A DNA stretch of 64,000 nucleotides from an uncultured Bacteroides sp. (GTDB lineage: Bacteria; Bacteroidota; Bacteroidia; Bacteroidales; Bacteroidaceae): assembly GCA_947173895.1 (NCBI GenBank), contig CAMWGU010000002.1, positions 17,426 to 81,425 on the forward strand, in the 5' to 3' direction. The translations under genes were made by a program, and so were the position numbers. Under the pieces are notes generated by a model, which worked only from the letters and a program-made list of their open reading frames with translations, was not told the DNA's origin and ran no database searches. How positions within the stretch are numbered: the stretch's first letter is position 1; the number at the start of each line of letters is the position of its first letter. This document shows, one piece after another, positions 36,762-47,065 of the stretch.

Positions 36762-37781
36762 ATGAAAATAGTTGTAGACAATAAGATACCCTATATCCGG
36801 GAAGCAGTCGGGCAGATAGCCGATGAAGTGGTGTATTTGCCCGGTAATAGCTTTACTGCCGGGGATGTGCGGGATGCTGACGCGCTGGTGATTCGCACCC
36901 GTACCCGCTGCGACCGCGAGTTGCTGGAAGGAAGCAGGGTGAAGTTCATTGCCACGGCCACTATCGGTTTCGACCATATTGATGTGGATTATTGCCGCGA
37001 GGCGGGTATCGCGTGGCAAAACTGCCCCGGCTGCAATTCCGGCAGTGTGGAGCAATACCTGCGCTCGGTGTTGCTGCTGCTGAAACGGCGGAAAGGGCTG
37101 AAGCTGGAAGATGCCTGTCTGGGCATTGTGGGGGCCGGGCATGTGGGAAGCCGCATTCATCAGATGGCCCGTTCGTTGGGCATGCGGGTGCTGCTGAACG
37201 ATCCTCCGCGTGCCGACCGGGGAGAGGAAGGCTTTGTCGACCTGTCCGTACTGTCGCGTCAGTGTGACGTGATTACGTTCCATACTCCGCTGAACAGGAC
37301 CGGACGATATAACACGTTTCATCTGGCAGATACGGAATTCTTTGCCGGTTTGCAGCGCATGCCGTTTATTGTCAACACTTCCCGTGGAGAAGTAGTCGAC
37401 ACTGCGGCCCTGCTTGATGCATTGGACAAGGGCATGGTCGGCGATGCGATTATCGACACATGGGAGAATGAACCGGATATTCATCGCGAATTGTTGCAGA
37501 GGGTGTTTTTAGGAACGCCTCATATCGCCGGTTATTCGGCCGACGGCAAGTCGAACGCCACCCGGATGGCGCTGGAAGCGATTTGCGACTTTTTCCATAT
37601 ACAGGCCGATTTTGAGATTGTGCCGCCCGATTTGCCTTATGCGGTTTATGCTTCCGATCCCGAAGAAGCCTTCCTTCAGGTGTACGACCCGACTCGCGAC
37701 AGCGATGCGTTGAAACAGCATCCCGAAGCGTTCGAACAGTTGCGGGGAGATTATCCGTTGAGGCGCGAAATAGCTTTCTGA
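36762..37781 (+). CDS. pdxB: Erythronate-4-phosphate dehydrogenase
   Basis: MKIVVDNKIPYIREAVG, ATIGFDHIDVDYCREAGIAWQNCPGCNSGSVEQY, GIVGAGHVGSRI; start reassigned. Confidence 0.94.
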   Translation: MKIVVDNKIPYIREAVGQIADEVVYLPGNSFTAGDVRDADALVIRTRTRCDRELLEGSRVKFIATATIGFDHIDVDYCREAGIAWQNCPGCNSGSVEQYLRSVLLLLKRRKGLKLEDACLGIVGAGHVGSRIHQMARSLGMRVLLNDPPRADRGEEGFVDLSVLSRQCDVITFHTPLNRTGRYNTFHLADTEFFAGLQRMPFIVNTSRGEVVDTAALLDALDKGMVGDAIIDTWENEPDIHRELLQRVFLGTPHIAGYSADGKSNATRMALEAICDFFHIQADFEIVPPDLPYAVYASDPEEAFLQVYDPTRDSDALKQHPEAFEQLRGDYPLRREIAF

Positions 37782-38049
37782 ACACGCTTTGTTCCTCTAC
37801 CTCCTTGGTATATCGTACATTGGGACCGGCCTTGCAGAGTGTCGGGCCCCGGCGCCCGACCAAGCCTTTGCGTGCCGATGTGTAAGCCCTTGAAGGCGGC
37901 AGTAGAAGGAAACCGCCTTCAAGAGCTTAGGTTACGGCAGGAAACGGGCTGTATGACAGTGAACAGGAACATGACTTCTCCGATGCCGGCACCGGCCGGT
38001 CGGCCGATGTCGGTTTGGCGGCTTGGCTTGTTCGGTTCGTCAAAGCAGC

Positions 38050-38652
38050 TCATCCGGCCGAAGTGGCCGATATGTGTGGAGCAGGGCCGCCATCCGACAG
38101 GACTTTTTCAATCACCCGGGGGAAATGCTCGTATTCCAGCTGATGCACCTTTGCGGCCAGTGTCTGCGGTGTGTCGTGGGGCAGCACGGGGCAAGCGGCT
38201 TGAAACAGGATACCCCCTTCGTCGTAGCGTTCATTAATGTAGTGTATAGTGATGCCGCTCTCTTTCTCGCCGGCGGCCAGCACAGCTTCGTGTACCCGTG
38301 TGCCATACATTCCTTTGCCACCGAACCGGGGAAGAAGTGAAGGATGAATATTTACTATTTTATTCGGATAATCATGCAGAATGTCGTCGGGCACCTTTAA
38401 AAGGAACCCCGCCAGTACGATAAAGCCGATGTGATGTCGGCGAAGAGCCTCGAGCGCCAAGCCGGAGGTAAATCCTTGCGGTGTGATGACGACCGACGGA
38501 ACCCCCAGTCTTTCAGCCCGCTTTAGCACGCCAGCTTGTGTTTTATTGGCGATGACCAACGCTATTTCCGCGGTTCTTTTCTCTGCAAAATACCGGATAA
38601 TTCTTTCGGCGTTTGTTCCTTCTCCTGAGGCCAGGATTGCTATTTTTTTCAT
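38050..38652 (-). CDS. purN: Phosphoribosylglycinamide formyltransferase
   Basis: MKKIAILASGEGTNAERI, PNKIVNIHPSLLPRFGGKGMYG, ITIHYINERYDEGGILFQ; start reassigned. Confidence 0.95.
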   Translation of the reverse strand: MKKIAILASGEGTNAERIIRYFAEKRTAEIALVIANKTQAGVLKRAERLGVPSVVITPQGFTSGLALEALRRHHIGFIVLAGFLLKVPDDILHDYPNKIVNIHPSLLPRFGGKGMYGTRVHEAVLAAGEKESGITIHYINERYDEGGILFQAACPVLPHDTPQTLAAKVHQLEYEHFPRVIEKVLSDGGPAPHISATSAG

Positions 38653-38805
38653 AATAACGCGTATATTTGGTGCACATAAAACAAAAAAATGTGCAAAATT
38701 TTGCATTTATTTGCCCGAATATTTGCTCAGGCCAAGAAATATTTATTCCTTTGCAACCGCAAAGAAAATAAAATAATTCAATTTATTAACTAAAAAATTA
38801 AAGTT

Positions 38806-39042
38806 ATGTCTGAAATTGCATCAAGAGTAAAAGCAATCATTGTTGATAAATTAGGTGTAGAAGAATCAGAAGTTACAACAGAAGCAAGCTTCACTAACGA
38901 TCTGGGAGCCGATTCACTGGATACTGTAGAGCTGATTATGGAATTCGAAAAAGAATTCGGTATCTCTATCCCCGATGATCAAGCTGAGAAAATTGGAACA
39001 GTAGGCGATGCCGTTTCTTATATCGAAGCTAACGCTAAGTAA
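38806..39042 (+). CDS. acpP: Acyl carrier protein
   Basis: 78 aa, [20 protein letters not shown]. Confidence 0.98.
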   Translation: MSEIASRVKAIIVDKLGVEESEVTTEASFTNDLGADSLDTVELIMEFEKEFGISIPDDQAEKIGTVGDAVSYIEANAK

Positions 39043-39060
39043 TTATCCCTATTTTATAAT

Positions 39061-40326
39061 ATGGAATTAAAAAGAGTAGTAGTAACAGGTCTTGGTGCTC
39101 TTACTCCGGTGGGTAACAATGTTGCAGAAACATGGGAAAGCCTGGTGAAGGGAGTAAGCGGAGCAGGACCTATTACTCATTTCGATGCGTCTAAATTTAA
39201 GACCCAGTTTGCATGTGAGGTGAAAGGCTTCAACGGAGCCGATTTCATCGACCGCAAGGAGGTGCGCAAGATGGATTTGTATACACAGTATGCCATCGTA
39301 GCAGCCAAAGAGGCGATTGCAGACTCGGCGATGGACCTCGAAAAAGAAGATTTGAATAAGATCGGTGTAATCTACGGAGTTGGTATCGGCGGTATTCATA
39401 CCTTTGAGGATGAAGTGTTGGGCTATGCTCAGATAAAAGATACCATCGGACCCAAGTTCAGTCCGTTTTTTATTCCGAAAATGATAGCTGATATTGCAGC
39501 GGGACAAATTTCCATCATGTATGGATTCCATGGTCCTAACTTTACAACAACCTCTGCATGTGCATCTTCGTCCAATGCCATTGCCGATGCGTTTAACTAT
39601 ATCCGTTTGGGTAAAGCGAACGTCATTGTGACCGGTGGTGCCGAAGCTGCTATCTTCCCGGCCGGTGTAGGCGGATTCAATGCCATGCATGCTTTGTCTA
39701 CCCGCAATGATGATCCGCAACGTGCGTCACGCCCGTTCAGCGCAAGTCGCGACGGTTTCGTCATGGGAGAAGGAGCAGGCTGTCTGATTTTGGAGGAACT
39801 GGAACATGCCAAGGCGCGCGGAGCCAAAATTTATGCCGAGTTGGCCGGTGTAGGTGCATCTGCCGATGCTTATCACCTGACAGCTTCTCATCCGGAAGGG
39901 TTGGGAGCGAAACTGGTCATGCTGAATGCGCTGGAGGATGCGGAACTGAAGCCGGAAGATATTGACTATATCAATGTACATGGTACCTCTACTCCGGTGG
40001 GTGATGTCTCAGAGGCAAAAGCCATCAAGGAAGTGTTTGGTGACCATGCTTATAAGTTGAATATCAGTTCTACTAAGTCTATGACAGGCCACTTGTTGGG
40101 AGCTGCCGGTGCAGTAGAAGCCATTGCCAGTGTGCTGGCGGTGAAGAATGATATTGTTCCACCTACTATCAATCACGAAGAAGGAGATAACGATGAGAAT
40201 GTCGATTATGATTTGAACTTTACGTTCAACGTGGCTCAAAAGCGTACCGTAAATGCCGCATTGAGCAACACCTTCGGTTTTGGTGGGCATAACGCATGTG
40301 TAATCGTTAAAAAATATGCTGAATAA
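39061..40326 (+). CDS. fabF: Beta-ketoacyl-ACP synthase II
   Basis: VVVTGLGALTPVGNN, TTSACASSSNAI, NVHGTSTPVGD, NTFGFGGHNAC. Confidence 0.97.
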   Translation: MELKRVVVTGLGALTPVGNNVAETWESLVKGVSGAGPITHFDASKFKTQFACEVKGFNGADFIDRKEVRKMDLYTQYAIVAAKEAIADSAMDLEKEDLNKIGVIYGVGIGGIHTFEDEVLGYAQIKDTIGPKFSPFFIPKMIADIAAGQISIMYGFHGPNFTTTSACASSSNAIADAFNYIRLGKANVIVTGGAEAAIFPAGVGGFNAMHALSTRNDDPQRASRPFSASRDGFVMGEGAGCLILEELEHAKARGAKIYAELAGVGASADAYHLTASHPEGLGAKLVMLNALEDAELKPEDIDYINVHGTSTPVGDVSEAKAIKEVFGDHAYKLNISSTKSMTGHLLGAAGAVEAIASVLAVKNDIVPPTINHEEGDNDENVDYDLNFTFNVAQKRTVNAALSNTFGFGGHNACVIVKKYAE

Positions 40327-40328
40327 TC

Positions 40329-41240
40329 GTGTTTAGCAATATCAAAGATAGGATAAGGCTTCTTTTTCGCAAGGATAAGGAGTCTTATCTTCGTTTTTAT
40401 AGGATGCTTGGTTTCTATCCTAGAGACATCAGCGTCTATGAACAGGCTTTGCTTCACAAATCCTTATCGGTGAAGTCTGACAAGGGGCGCTTGCTTAATA
40501 ACGAGCGTCTGGAATTCTTGGGAGATGCCATTTTGGATGCTGTGGTGGCGGATATTGTCTATAAGAAGTTTGAGGGGAAACGTGAAGGTTTCTTGACGAA
40601 TACGCGTTCGAAGATCGTGCAGCGCGAAACACTGAACCGGGTGGCTGTAGAGATAGGGCTGGATAAGCTGATCAAGTATACTGCTCGCCAGTCTTCCCAC
40701 AACAGTTATATGTGTGGCAACGCTTTTGAGGCGCTGGTCGGAGCCATTTATTTGGACAGGGGGTATCGTGCCTGCAAGTATTTTATGGAACATCGTATCA
40801 TCGGCCCTTATTTGGATTTGGAGAAGATTTCGCGCAAGGAGGTGAACTTCAAGTCAAAGTTGATAGAATGGAGCCAGAAGAACCGTTTCGAGGTTGCTTT
40901 TGAGCTGGTTACTCAGTCGCACGACCAGGAGTATAGTCCTACTTTCGAGAGTGAAGTCCTGGTGGAAGGTATCTCGGGAGGAAGAGGAACCGGTTATTCC
41001 AAGAAGGAGTCGCAGCAAATGGCTGCGCGTGTAACTTTGGGTAAAATCAAGAAGAAATCCGAATTTCTAGAGCGTATTTTGGCGGCTAAGGCTGCTCGTG
41101 AACAAGTAGCGGAAGAGGTCTTGCCTTCAAACAACCGAGAAGTGCCTGTTGTTGTCTTGCAGGAGGAAATCTCAAAGTCGGAACTGCACGAGCGGATTAT
41201 CAGCGAGGCGGAGGAAGCTGCCTTTAGCGGAACTGTTTAG
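40329..41240 (+). CDS. rnc: Ribonuclease III
   Basis: NERLEFLGDAILDAVVADIVY, GNAFEALVGAIYLDRGY, C-terminal dsRBD. Confidence 0.96.
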   Translation: MFSNIKDRIRLLFRKDKESYLRFYRMLGFYPRDISVYEQALLHKSLSVKSDKGRLLNNERLEFLGDAILDAVVADIVYKKFEGKREGFLTNTRSKIVQRETLNRVAVEIGLDKLIKYTARQSSHNSYMCGNAFEALVGAIYLDRGYRACKYFMEHRIIGPYLDLEKISRKEVNFKSKLIEWSQKNRFEVAFELVTQSHDQEYSPTFESEVLVEGISGGRGTGYSKKESQQMAARVTLGKIKKKSEFLERILAAKAAREQVAEEVLPSNNREVPVVVLQEEISKSELHERIISEAEEAAFSGTV

Positions 41241-41395
41241 TTTGGCACATGAAACTTTTTCAGCCATTTCTTTTTGAAGCCGTTTCTTTTTGATAGATAT
41301 TTCCAGACGCGATGACCCGGATTAATGAAGAATCCGTATTTATCCGTGTCATTTCGCGTTGTGGTGTGTCAGGCCGGTTGCTGGCACTTGTTTTT

Positions 41396-42949
41396 TTAGA
41401 TCTCGTCTGGCCATGGACAGGGTTTTCCGGTGGCCTTGAATGTGGGGCGTTGTCCATCGGTAGCCCTCAGGTAGTTTCCCAGTTCTTTTGAAAGTCGTTT
41501 CACAATATCGGGGTGTCTTTCGGCTACATTGTTCTTTTCGCTGATATCTTCAGGGATGTTGAACAGTTCTTTTTTGCCGGTGTCATAATAGTAAATCAGT
41601 TTCCATTCGTCTTTTCGGATGGCACAGTTCAGGTTGATACCTGGTCCGTCGTTGCCCCATATATTGGGGAAGTTCCACACCAGTGCTCGCCCTTTCGAAG
41701 GGTCTCCGGTTTCTTTCAAGAGTGGCATAAAACTGATTCCGTCTATGGGGCTGGCGGTTTTATATTTCTGTATGCCTGCCATTTCGAGCAGGGTAGGATA
41801 GAAATCTTCTATCATGATATAGCGGTCACAACGGGTGTCTGGCCTGACTACTCCCGGCCAGCTTACAATCATGGGCTCGCGTATTCCACCTTCGTACAGC
41901 GAGCCTTTGCCGCTGTTGAGCGGATAGTTTTGAGTGTGGATTTGTCCGTCGCGCCATCCGGGATCGGACGCCAGTCCGCCATTGTCGCTCATAAAGATGA
42001 CAATTGTATTGTCGGCTTCGTCGTTTTTCTCCAGCCAGTCCATCAGGTCGCCCAGGCTTTTGTCCATTCCTTCTATCAGTGAGGCATAGGCTGCTTCTTT
42101 GTCGCTTAGTCCTTTTCGGACGTATTTGGGAAAGAAGCGCATGTCTTTGTCTATAGGGATGTGGATGGCATAATGTGCCATGTATAAGTAGAAAGGTTGG
42201 TTGTACTTTTTGGCCTTGTCCAGTGCTTTGATGGCTTCGCGCGTTAGTGCTTCGGTGGCGAAGATACCGGTTCCCCAGTAATTTTCGAGTCCAGGGATAG
42301 ACATCAGCGAGTAAGGCTTTCCGTCACGAGTGTGTCCGTAGTTTCGTTCGCTCAGGTAGGTGGCCAGTCCGCCGGCGGCATGGCCGGCAATATTCACTTC
42401 GAATCCCCAGTGCGTAGGGTTTTCTCCCGGAGTGTCGATGGAGCCGAAATGTGCTTTGCCGCAGTGGATGGTGTGATAACCGTTTTGTCTGAGCAATTCG
42501 ACGAAGGAAGTCCCGACAAAAGTGTTGGGTGTTCCTGTCACTTGGCTTACTCCATTGTAGTTCCAGTCGGGTGCTTCTATCGTGTCGCTAGGTCGGTCGG
42601 TGGTCTTGTTTTTTTCAAGCGTCCAGTTGGTTACCCGATGGCGTGTATTGTTGGCACCCGTTATCAGACTGCAACGGGTGGCTGAGCTGATGTTGCAGGC
42701 ATAGGCTTGTGTAAACATCATGCCTTTTTGGGCCAACCGTTCCATGTTGGGCGTTTCATAAGCCTCGTTGTAATGGGTCTTTTGTGTCCAGAAAGGCAAT
42801 GATGTGTCCTGCCAACCCATATCGTCCACCATGAATAGGATGATGTTGGGCCGTTGTTCTGTTGCTTTCGCCGGCATTTTCTCTTTTGCCTGTGCAGAGG
42901 CTCCTGCCAATGAGGCGAGAACGAAAGATAAAAGTGTGTTTTTATTCAT
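41396..42949 (-). CDS. Secreted sulfatase, serine-type
   Basis: RPNIILFMVDDMGWQDTSLPF, SSATRCSLITG (Ser-type formylglycine motif), IFMSDNGGLASDPGW. Confidence 0.92.
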   Translation of the reverse strand: MNKNTLLSFVLASLAGASAQAKEKMPAKATEQRPNIILFMVDDMGWQDTSLPFWTQKTHYNEAYETPNMERLAQKGMMFTQAYACNISSATRCSLITGANNTRHRVTNWTLEKNKTTDRPSDTIEAPDWNYNGVSQVTGTPNTFVGTSFVELLRQNGYHTIHCGKAHFGSIDTPGENPTHWGFEVNIAGHAAGGLATYLSERNYGHTRDGKPYSLMSIPGLENYWGTGIFATEALTREAIKALDKAKKYNQPFYLYMAHYAIHIPIDKDMRFFPKYVRKGLSDKEAAYASLIEGMDKSLGDLMDWLEKNDEADNTIVIFMSDNGGLASDPGWRDGQIHTQNYPLNSGKGSLYEGGIREPMIVSWPGVVRPDTRCDRYIMIEDFYPTLLEMAGIQKYKTASPIDGISFMPLLKETGDPSKGRALVWNFPNIWGNDGPGINLNCAIRKDEWKLIYYYDTGKKELFNIPEDISEKNNVAERHPDIVKRLSKELGNYLRATDGQRPTFKATGKPCPWPDEI

Positions 42950-42984
42950 ATTGGCTGGTTTAATGGATTATTTTTCTTGATTCT

Positions 42985-44370
42985 TTATTTGAGAGTTACG
43001 CCATAAGCACTGAAATTGATAATATCGGGTAAGGCGATGGACCGGGTTACGGTCAGGCGCAATGCAGTAGTTTCTATCGGTTCAAAGCTCTCAATGCGTT
43101 TGTTTCCCACTGATTCTCCGGAACACATAGTTTGCCACTTTCCGTCGATCTTTGCTTCTATCTTGTATTGGCGTATTCTTTCTCCTTTTGCAATGTCTTC
43201 TTGGATGATGCAATAATTAACTGGCTGTTTTTTATTCAGATTCAGTGTAAGGCTTTTCTTTTGGCCTTTGGTCTCGGCTAGTGGAGTGCCAAAACGGCGG
43301 TTTATTTCTTCTCCCCATTCTTTCAGACGTTGTTCGTCACCAGCTGGCAGTAACCCCTCAGGGTCGGGAGTAAGCCCTATGATAAGTGTGGCATTGCGTC
43401 CTACCGATTTTTCATACATATCCATCAATGTTGGCAAAGGATATATATTGTTTTCGTCATCGGGTTCCCAAAACCATTCATGACGGCCATTGGCGCCACG
43501 TAAGGGGCTGTCTGCCATGGCAGGCACCCAATATTTGCCTTCGGGATCGCCTTGTTTTAATAATTCTATCTGCTTTTTTTGGCTTTCTACTTGTTTATGG
43601 TGTGAGCAAGGAACAGGAAAAGTGGACCAGCAGGGATATCCTACGGTTCCTGATTCGGATCCTCCCCAACGGAAATCCGCACGGTCTATGTTGTGATAGA
43701 ACAGGCAGTTTGGCTGATATTTGTTGACGATAGGTTCAACATCGGGACCATCTCCTCGTGGGTCATCTGCTCCGCCATCAAACCAGATCATGTATAAATC
43801 TCCGTATCGGGTGCAAAGCTCTTCTACCATTTTCTCGCAAAAGCGTTTATACCATGCTTGTCGGTTGGCTGCAAATTCCCCATCGCCAGTTACCTTAAAA
43901 TTGTGTATTCCCAAGAGTGAGTTCCAACGGATACCTACGTAGATGCCTGGCTGGATGCCATACTTGCGGCAAGAGTTGACAAAATCGCGGACTAGGTCTC
44001 CTTTTCCGTCACGCCATTTTATGGCTTTCAGGCAGTAAGGGTTTACGTCACTTTGCCATAACCCAAAGCCGGTTTCATGAGTGGCTGTAAGTACGGCGAA
44101 TTTACATCCTGCTGCTTTAGCTGCTGCTATCCATTGATCAGTATTCAAATTCGTAGGATTGAAAATATTGTAATCTTCAATGGGGTTGAGCCGGTTATTA
44201 CCCTGCCCGTAGCGGATGCCGTCAAAAACATGAAGGTCATAATGGAATACGGCTCCCATTTCTGCTTTGTGCCATTTCAGTTGATGTGGTTTAGGGACAA
44301 TGATTTCCGGTTGTGTAAAGCCTAATACATAATTCATCAGAAAGATGATGAAAATACAGAGTCTTTTCAT
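42985..44370 (-). CDS. GH29 alpha-L-fucosidase-like
   Basis: LKWHKAEMGAVFHYDLHVFDG, FAVLTATHETGFGLW, DLYMIWFDGGADDPRG. Confidence 0.85.
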   Translation of the reverse strand: MKRLCIFIIFLMNYVLGFTQPEIIVPKPHQLKWHKAEMGAVFHYDLHVFDGIRYGQGNNRLNPIEDYNIFNPTNLNTDQWIAAAKAAGCKFAVLTATHETGFGLWQSDVNPYCLKAIKWRDGKGDLVRDFVNSCRKYGIQPGIYVGIRWNSLLGIHNFKVTGDGEFAANRQAWYKRFCEKMVEELCTRYGDLYMIWFDGGADDPRGDGPDVEPIVNKYQPNCLFYHNIDRADFRWGGSESGTVGYPCWSTFPVPCSHHKQVESQKKQIELLKQGDPEGKYWVPAMADSPLRGANGRHEWFWEPDDENNIYPLPTLMDMYEKSVGRNATLIIGLTPDPEGLLPAGDEQRLKEWGEEINRRFGTPLAETKGQKKSLTLNLNKKQPVNYCIIQEDIAKGERIRQYKIEAKIDGKWQTMCSGESVGNKRIESFEPIETTALRLTVTRSIALPDIINFSAYGVTLK

Positions 44371-44398
44371 GAGTTATAAATTTAAGAATATGTTTTTC

Positions 44399-45409
44399 CT
44401 ATCCAAAGCAGATCCCCATTCGTTTGCCTTGTATAATCAGATCATGGTCTTCATTGACGAGTTTTAATTTGCCTGCCACTTCATCCAAGGCGACGGAACC
44501 TATGTTTGCACCTTGCAGTGAGACCATCCGTCCGAACTGTCCGGTGGCTATCAATTCGGTGGCGTGTCCTCCCATGCGGGTGGCCAGATTTCGATCGTAT
44601 GGAGTGGGTGATCCGCCGCGTTGTATGTATCCCAGTACGGTTTCGCGCGTTTCAAATCCGGTTTCGTATTCTATTTCTTGCGCAATGTATTCGGCAGCCT
44701 TTTTACCGTTGGCGGTTTGTATGCCTTCTGCCACTACTACGATAGAGTATGGCTTCCCTTTTTTCAAGCGTTCGATGATGGTATTTCCTATCTGGTGAAT
44801 ATTGTATGGGAGTTCTGGTATTAGAATCACATCGCCTCCTCCCGACATTCCGGAATAAAGCGCGATCCATCCTGCTTTGTGTCCCATGACTTCGATGACC
44901 ATGACACGTTGGTGCGAGCTGGCGGTGGAATGCAATCGGTCAATAGCATCGGTGGCTATGGTGACAGCCGAATCAAATCCGAATGAGACATCCGTTCCCC
45001 ATACATCATTGTCTATGGTTTTAGGTACAGAAACCACGTTGACCCCGGCTTGTGCTAGTTTGGCGGCGGTTTTCTGAGTTCCGTTTCCACCTATACATAC
45101 GATGCAGTCCAGCCCTAGATTATGGATATTTTTCAACATCAATGTGGGTTTGTCCTCTGAAGCAGCGGATAGTCGTTTCTTGAAGGGTTTCTCTCGTGAA
45201 GTGCCCAATATGGTTCCTCCTAGATTGAGTAAACCCGATAATGATTTTTCAGTCAATGGCTCAACGTCATTGTCCAGCAATCCCCTGAATCCACTATGTA
45301 TTCCATAAACTTCCATATTGTAGTGGTTGATTGCTGTTTTACAAACGCCTCTGATTGTGGCGTTTATTCCGGGGCAGTCTCCACCTGATGTCAATATTCC
45401 TATTCTCAT
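44399..45409 (-). CDS. pfkA: 6-phosphofructokinase family protein
   Basis: MRIGILTSGGDCPGINATIRG, CIGGNGTQKTAAKLAQ, PKTIDNDVWGTDVSFGFDSA. Confidence 0.93.
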   Translation of the reverse strand: MRIGILTSGGDCPGINATIRGVCKTAINHYNMEVYGIHSGFRGLLDNDVEPLTEKSLSGLLNLGGTILGTSREKPFKKRLSAASEDKPTLMLKNIHNLGLDCIVCIGGNGTQKTAAKLAQAGVNVVSVPKTIDNDVWGTDVSFGFDSAVTIATDAIDRLHSTASSHQRVMVIEVMGHKAGWIALYSGMSGGGDVILIPELPYNIHQIGNTIIERLKKGKPYSIVVVAEGIQTANGKKAAEYIAQEIEYETGFETRETVLGYIQRGGSPTPYDRNLATRMGGHATELIATGQFGRMVSLQGANIGSVALDEVAGKLKLVNEDHDLIIQGKRMGICFG

Positions 45410-45517
45410 AGCCTTTGATATTAAGTTGTAAGTGACCGTAAAGATAGCAAAAAATAAAAGTAATATAGAAAACTATAAAAAAATAATGTTATCGGTCATT
45501 ATAATATAGAAATAAGC

Positions 45518-45525
45518 TATTTTTG
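45518..45525 (+). promoter_or_regulatory. Bacteroides-type -7 element (TATTTTTG)
   Basis: Matches TAnnTTTG upstream of the GH3-family gene. Confidence 0.4.
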
Positions 45526-45555
45526 CAGGATATAACGAATTGTATACTAAGACAG

Positions 45556-47061
45556 ATGAATTCTACCAGATTAATTAGTACATTCTTCAAGTCCAGACAA
45601 AAAGCGACAGCTCTGTATGCTACTCAGGCTGAATCACTTCAAAACAACGTATTTTGCCGGTTGATCAGTGATGCGGCTTGTACGGAATGGGGGATGGAAT
45701 ATAACTATAAGCATATAAGAAACTATCAAGACTTTCAGCGCGTACCTATACAGACCTACGAGGATATTAAATCTTATGTGGAGCGTATGCGGCATGGCCA
45801 GAAAGATGTGTTATGGCCGGGAAAGGTGACATGGTATGCCAAGTCCTCGGGTACTACTAATGATAAGAGCAAGTTTATTCCTGTCAGCAAAGAAGGGCTT
45901 GCCGATACTCATTATGCGGGTGGACGGGATGCGGTGGCTCTTTATTTGCAGCAGAATCCTGAGAGTCGTTTCTTTTCGGGAAAAGGGTTGATCCTAGGAG
46001 GAAGCCATGCACCGAATTATAATGTGAAACAGAGCCTTGTGGGGGATTTGTCTGCCATTCTGATCGAGAATGTGAATCCATTGATCAATCTGATTCGTGT
46101 GCCTGAGAAGAAAATTGCGCTATTGAGCGATTTTGAGGAGAAAGTGGAGAGGATTGCCCGTAGTACGATGAATCAGAATGTTACTAATCTTTCCGGAGTA
46201 CCTTCGTGGATGTTGGCTGTAGTCAAGCATATCATGGAAATCAAAGGGACGGACAATCTGGCAGAAGTGTGGCCGAATTTGGAAGTATTCTTTCATGGCG
46301 GGGTGGCTTTTGCTCCTTATCGCGAACAGTACAGACAGATTATCCGCAGCCGGAAGATGCATTATATGGAGACGTATAATGCAAGCGAGGGATTTTTCGG
46401 ACTGCAAAATGATTTTGATGATCCCTCTATGTTGCTGATGATTGATTACGGTGTGTTCTATGAATTCATTCCTATGGATGAGTTTGGTTCACCTTGTCCT
46501 CATATTGTTCCGTTGGCAGGCGTGGAACTGAATAAGAATTATGCCATGGTCATCAGTACATCGTGTGGCCTATGGCGGTATATTATTGGTGATACGGTGA
46601 AATTTACGAACAAAGATCCTTATAAGTTTGTTATAACAGGGCGTACCAAGCATTTTATCAATGCGTTTGGTGAGGAATTGATGGTTGATAATGCAGAGCA
46701 AGGGCTTGTCAAGGCTTGTGAGGCGACTGGCGCACAACTGATAGATTATTCGGCTGCTCCTGTTTTTATGGATGCAAATGCCAAGTGCCGCCATCAGTGG
46801 TTGATAGAATTTGCCGTGATGCCTGATTCGTTAGAGAAGTTCGGCCATGTGCTCGATACTTCTTTACAGCAAATCAATTCTGATTACGAGGCCAAGCGTT
46901 ATAAGAACATTACCTTACAGCCGCTGGAGATTATTGTGGCCAGACCTGGTTTGTTTCACGACTGGTTGAAGGAAAAAGGAAAGCTGGGCGGACAGCATAA
47001 AGTGCCCAGGCTGAGCAATACGCGTGACTATATCGAAGAAATGTTAAGCTTGAACCGATAA
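45556..47061 (+). CDS. GH3 auxin-responsive promoter family acyl-adenylate enzyme
   Basis: WYAKSSGTTNDKSKFIPVS, YNASEGFFGLQND, ISTSCGLWRYIIGDTVKF; likely start MNSTRLISTFFKSRQ at 45556. Confidence 0.88.
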   Translation: MNSTRLISTFFKSRQKATALYATQAESLQNNVFCRLISDAACTEWGMEYNYKHIRNYQDFQRVPIQTYEDIKSYVERMRHGQKDVLWPGKVTWYAKSSGTTNDKSKFIPVSKEGLADTHYAGGRDAVALYLQQNPESRFFSGKGLILGGSHAPNYNVKQSLVGDLSAILIENVNPLINLIRVPEKKIALLSDFEEKVERIARSTMNQNVTNLSGVPSWMLAVVKHIMEIKGTDNLAEVWPNLEVFFHGGVAFAPYREQYRQIIRSRKMHYMETYNASEGFFGLQNDFDDPSMLLMIDYGVFYEFIPMDEFGSPCPHIVPLAGVELNKNYAMVISTSCGLWRYIIGDTVKFTNKDPYKFVITGRTKHFINAFGEELMVDNAEQGLVKACEATGAQLIDYSAAPVFMDANAKCRHQWLIEFAVMPDSLEKFGHVLDTSLQQINSDYEAKRYKNITLQPLEIIVARPGLFHDWLKEKGKLGGQHKVPRLSNTRDYIEEMLSLNR

Positions 47062-47065
47062 GAAG

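Noticed and set aside
38806-40326. acpP-fabF as the missing ACP/ketosynthase of the 51-62 kb operon
   Set aside because: Gene order acpP-fabF-rnc and sequences fit primary fatty acid synthesis; 11 kb and many unrelated genes away, so no evidence of dedicated function.
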